Below are positions 21,189-21,364 of a DNA stretch of 21,364 nt, piece by piece. Source of the DNA: a virus. A model generated the notes under the pieces. That model was not told where the DNA came from. It ran no database searches and saw only the letters and a program-made list of their open reading frames with translations. A program made the translations under genes and the position numbers. The stretch is taken from IMG/VR virus record IMGVR_UViG_3300032285_004151, positions 1 to 21,364 of that record. One strand, given 5' to 3'. How positions within the stretch are numbered: position 1 is the stretch's first letter; every line of letters starts with the position of its first letter.

Positions 21189-21364
21189 CTACCCCTCCAA
21201 TGTCTAAATACTTAGAGCCCCAACGTAGTGCTCGACTACTTATGTCTATAACATACCGCACATCTGGTCTATAAGGCAACTCGCCAACCAGATCCGAAAC
21301 TGTTGCGTATCCCGTGTAGTAGTTAAACGGGTTTGTCCCAAGATTATCAAGATCCTCTTGGATC
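21175..21364 (-). CDS. Truncated C-terminus of an unknown protein
   Basis: A minus-strand frame enters from the right edge and ends at TAA 21177-21175. About 62 C-terminal residues are visible, with NPFNYYTGYATVSDLVGEL and YVIDISSRALRWGSK among them, ending DIGGVDGGR. It overlaps the DnaB-like start by 14 bases, the same coupling used elsewhere, which supports it as a real gene of the replication operon. The visible part has no diagnostic motif and the N-terminus is outside the window. Confidence 0.65.
   Translation of the reverse strand, partial: IQEDLDNLGTNPFNYYTGYATVSDLVGELPYRPDVRYVIDISSRALRWGSKYLDIGGVDGGR

Overview
The window looks like part of the genome of a tailed bacteriophage that infects an actinobacterium. 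Two WhiB-family iron-sulfur proteins (a family confined to actinobacteria and their phages), a tightly packed replication and recombination operon, a CHAP endolysin and many small uncharacterised phage-type ORFs support this. By eye the base composition is moderate to AT-leaning, unlike Streptomyces or mycobacterial phages. A low-GC aquatic actinobacterial host would fit, but that is inference. No terminase, portal, capsid, tail tape-measure, integrase, tRNA or CRISPR array is visible. The window is therefore a fragment: the replication half plus the lysis region and one end of what may be the structural side.

Layout. (1) 1-1714, minus strand: a truncated gene, a Lys/Pro-rich repeat protein, a 58-residue zinc-ribbon protein and two unrecognised proteins. 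The region appears to be headed by a leaderless promoter. (2) 1738-2788, minus strand: lysis cassette with a membrane/coiled-coil protein, a CHAP endolysin and a small hydrophobic protein, closed by an intrinsic terminator. (3) 2789-2884: divergent intergenic regulatory region. (4) 2885-5254, plus strand: the only rightward genes. They encode a large exported protein (signal peptide, FN3-like domain, Pro-rich linker, SUEL/galactose-lectin-like domain, second Pro-rich linker) followed by two small membrane proteins. The large gene appears to start at a non-standard ATA or CTG codon. (5) 5258-15727, minus strand: metallophosphoesterase, SpoVS-like protein, RuvC-like resolvase, Cas4-like nuclease, WhiB, PD-(D/E)XK resolvase-like nuclease, RecA, zinc ribbon, family A DNA polymerase, ssDNA-binding-protein candidate, MerR-like HTH protein and small proteins. 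(6) 15803-21364, minus strand: ribbon-helix-helix protein, SNF2-type helicase, dNMP kinase, primase, Cys-rich proteins, a second WhiB, DnaB-like helicase and a truncated gene.

How they work together. The DnaB-like helicase, CHC2/Toprim primase, family A polymerase, SSB candidate and dNMP kinase form a nearly complete phage replisome with nucleotide supply. RecA, the Cas4-like nuclease, two different Holliday-junction-type nucleases and the SNF2 helicase form a recombination and repair set. Most genes overlap by 1-30 bases (TAATG and ATGA junctions), so translational coupling along long polycistronic leftward transcripts is likely. A terminator with a promoter inside it (15735-15772) splits the leftward region into two units. 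A hairpin between the SSB candidate and polA carries a loop that copies the 16S rRNA anti-Shine-Dalgarno tail. Regulators of possible phage or host timing are the two WhiB proteins, the RHH protein, the MerR-like protein and the SpoVS-like protein.
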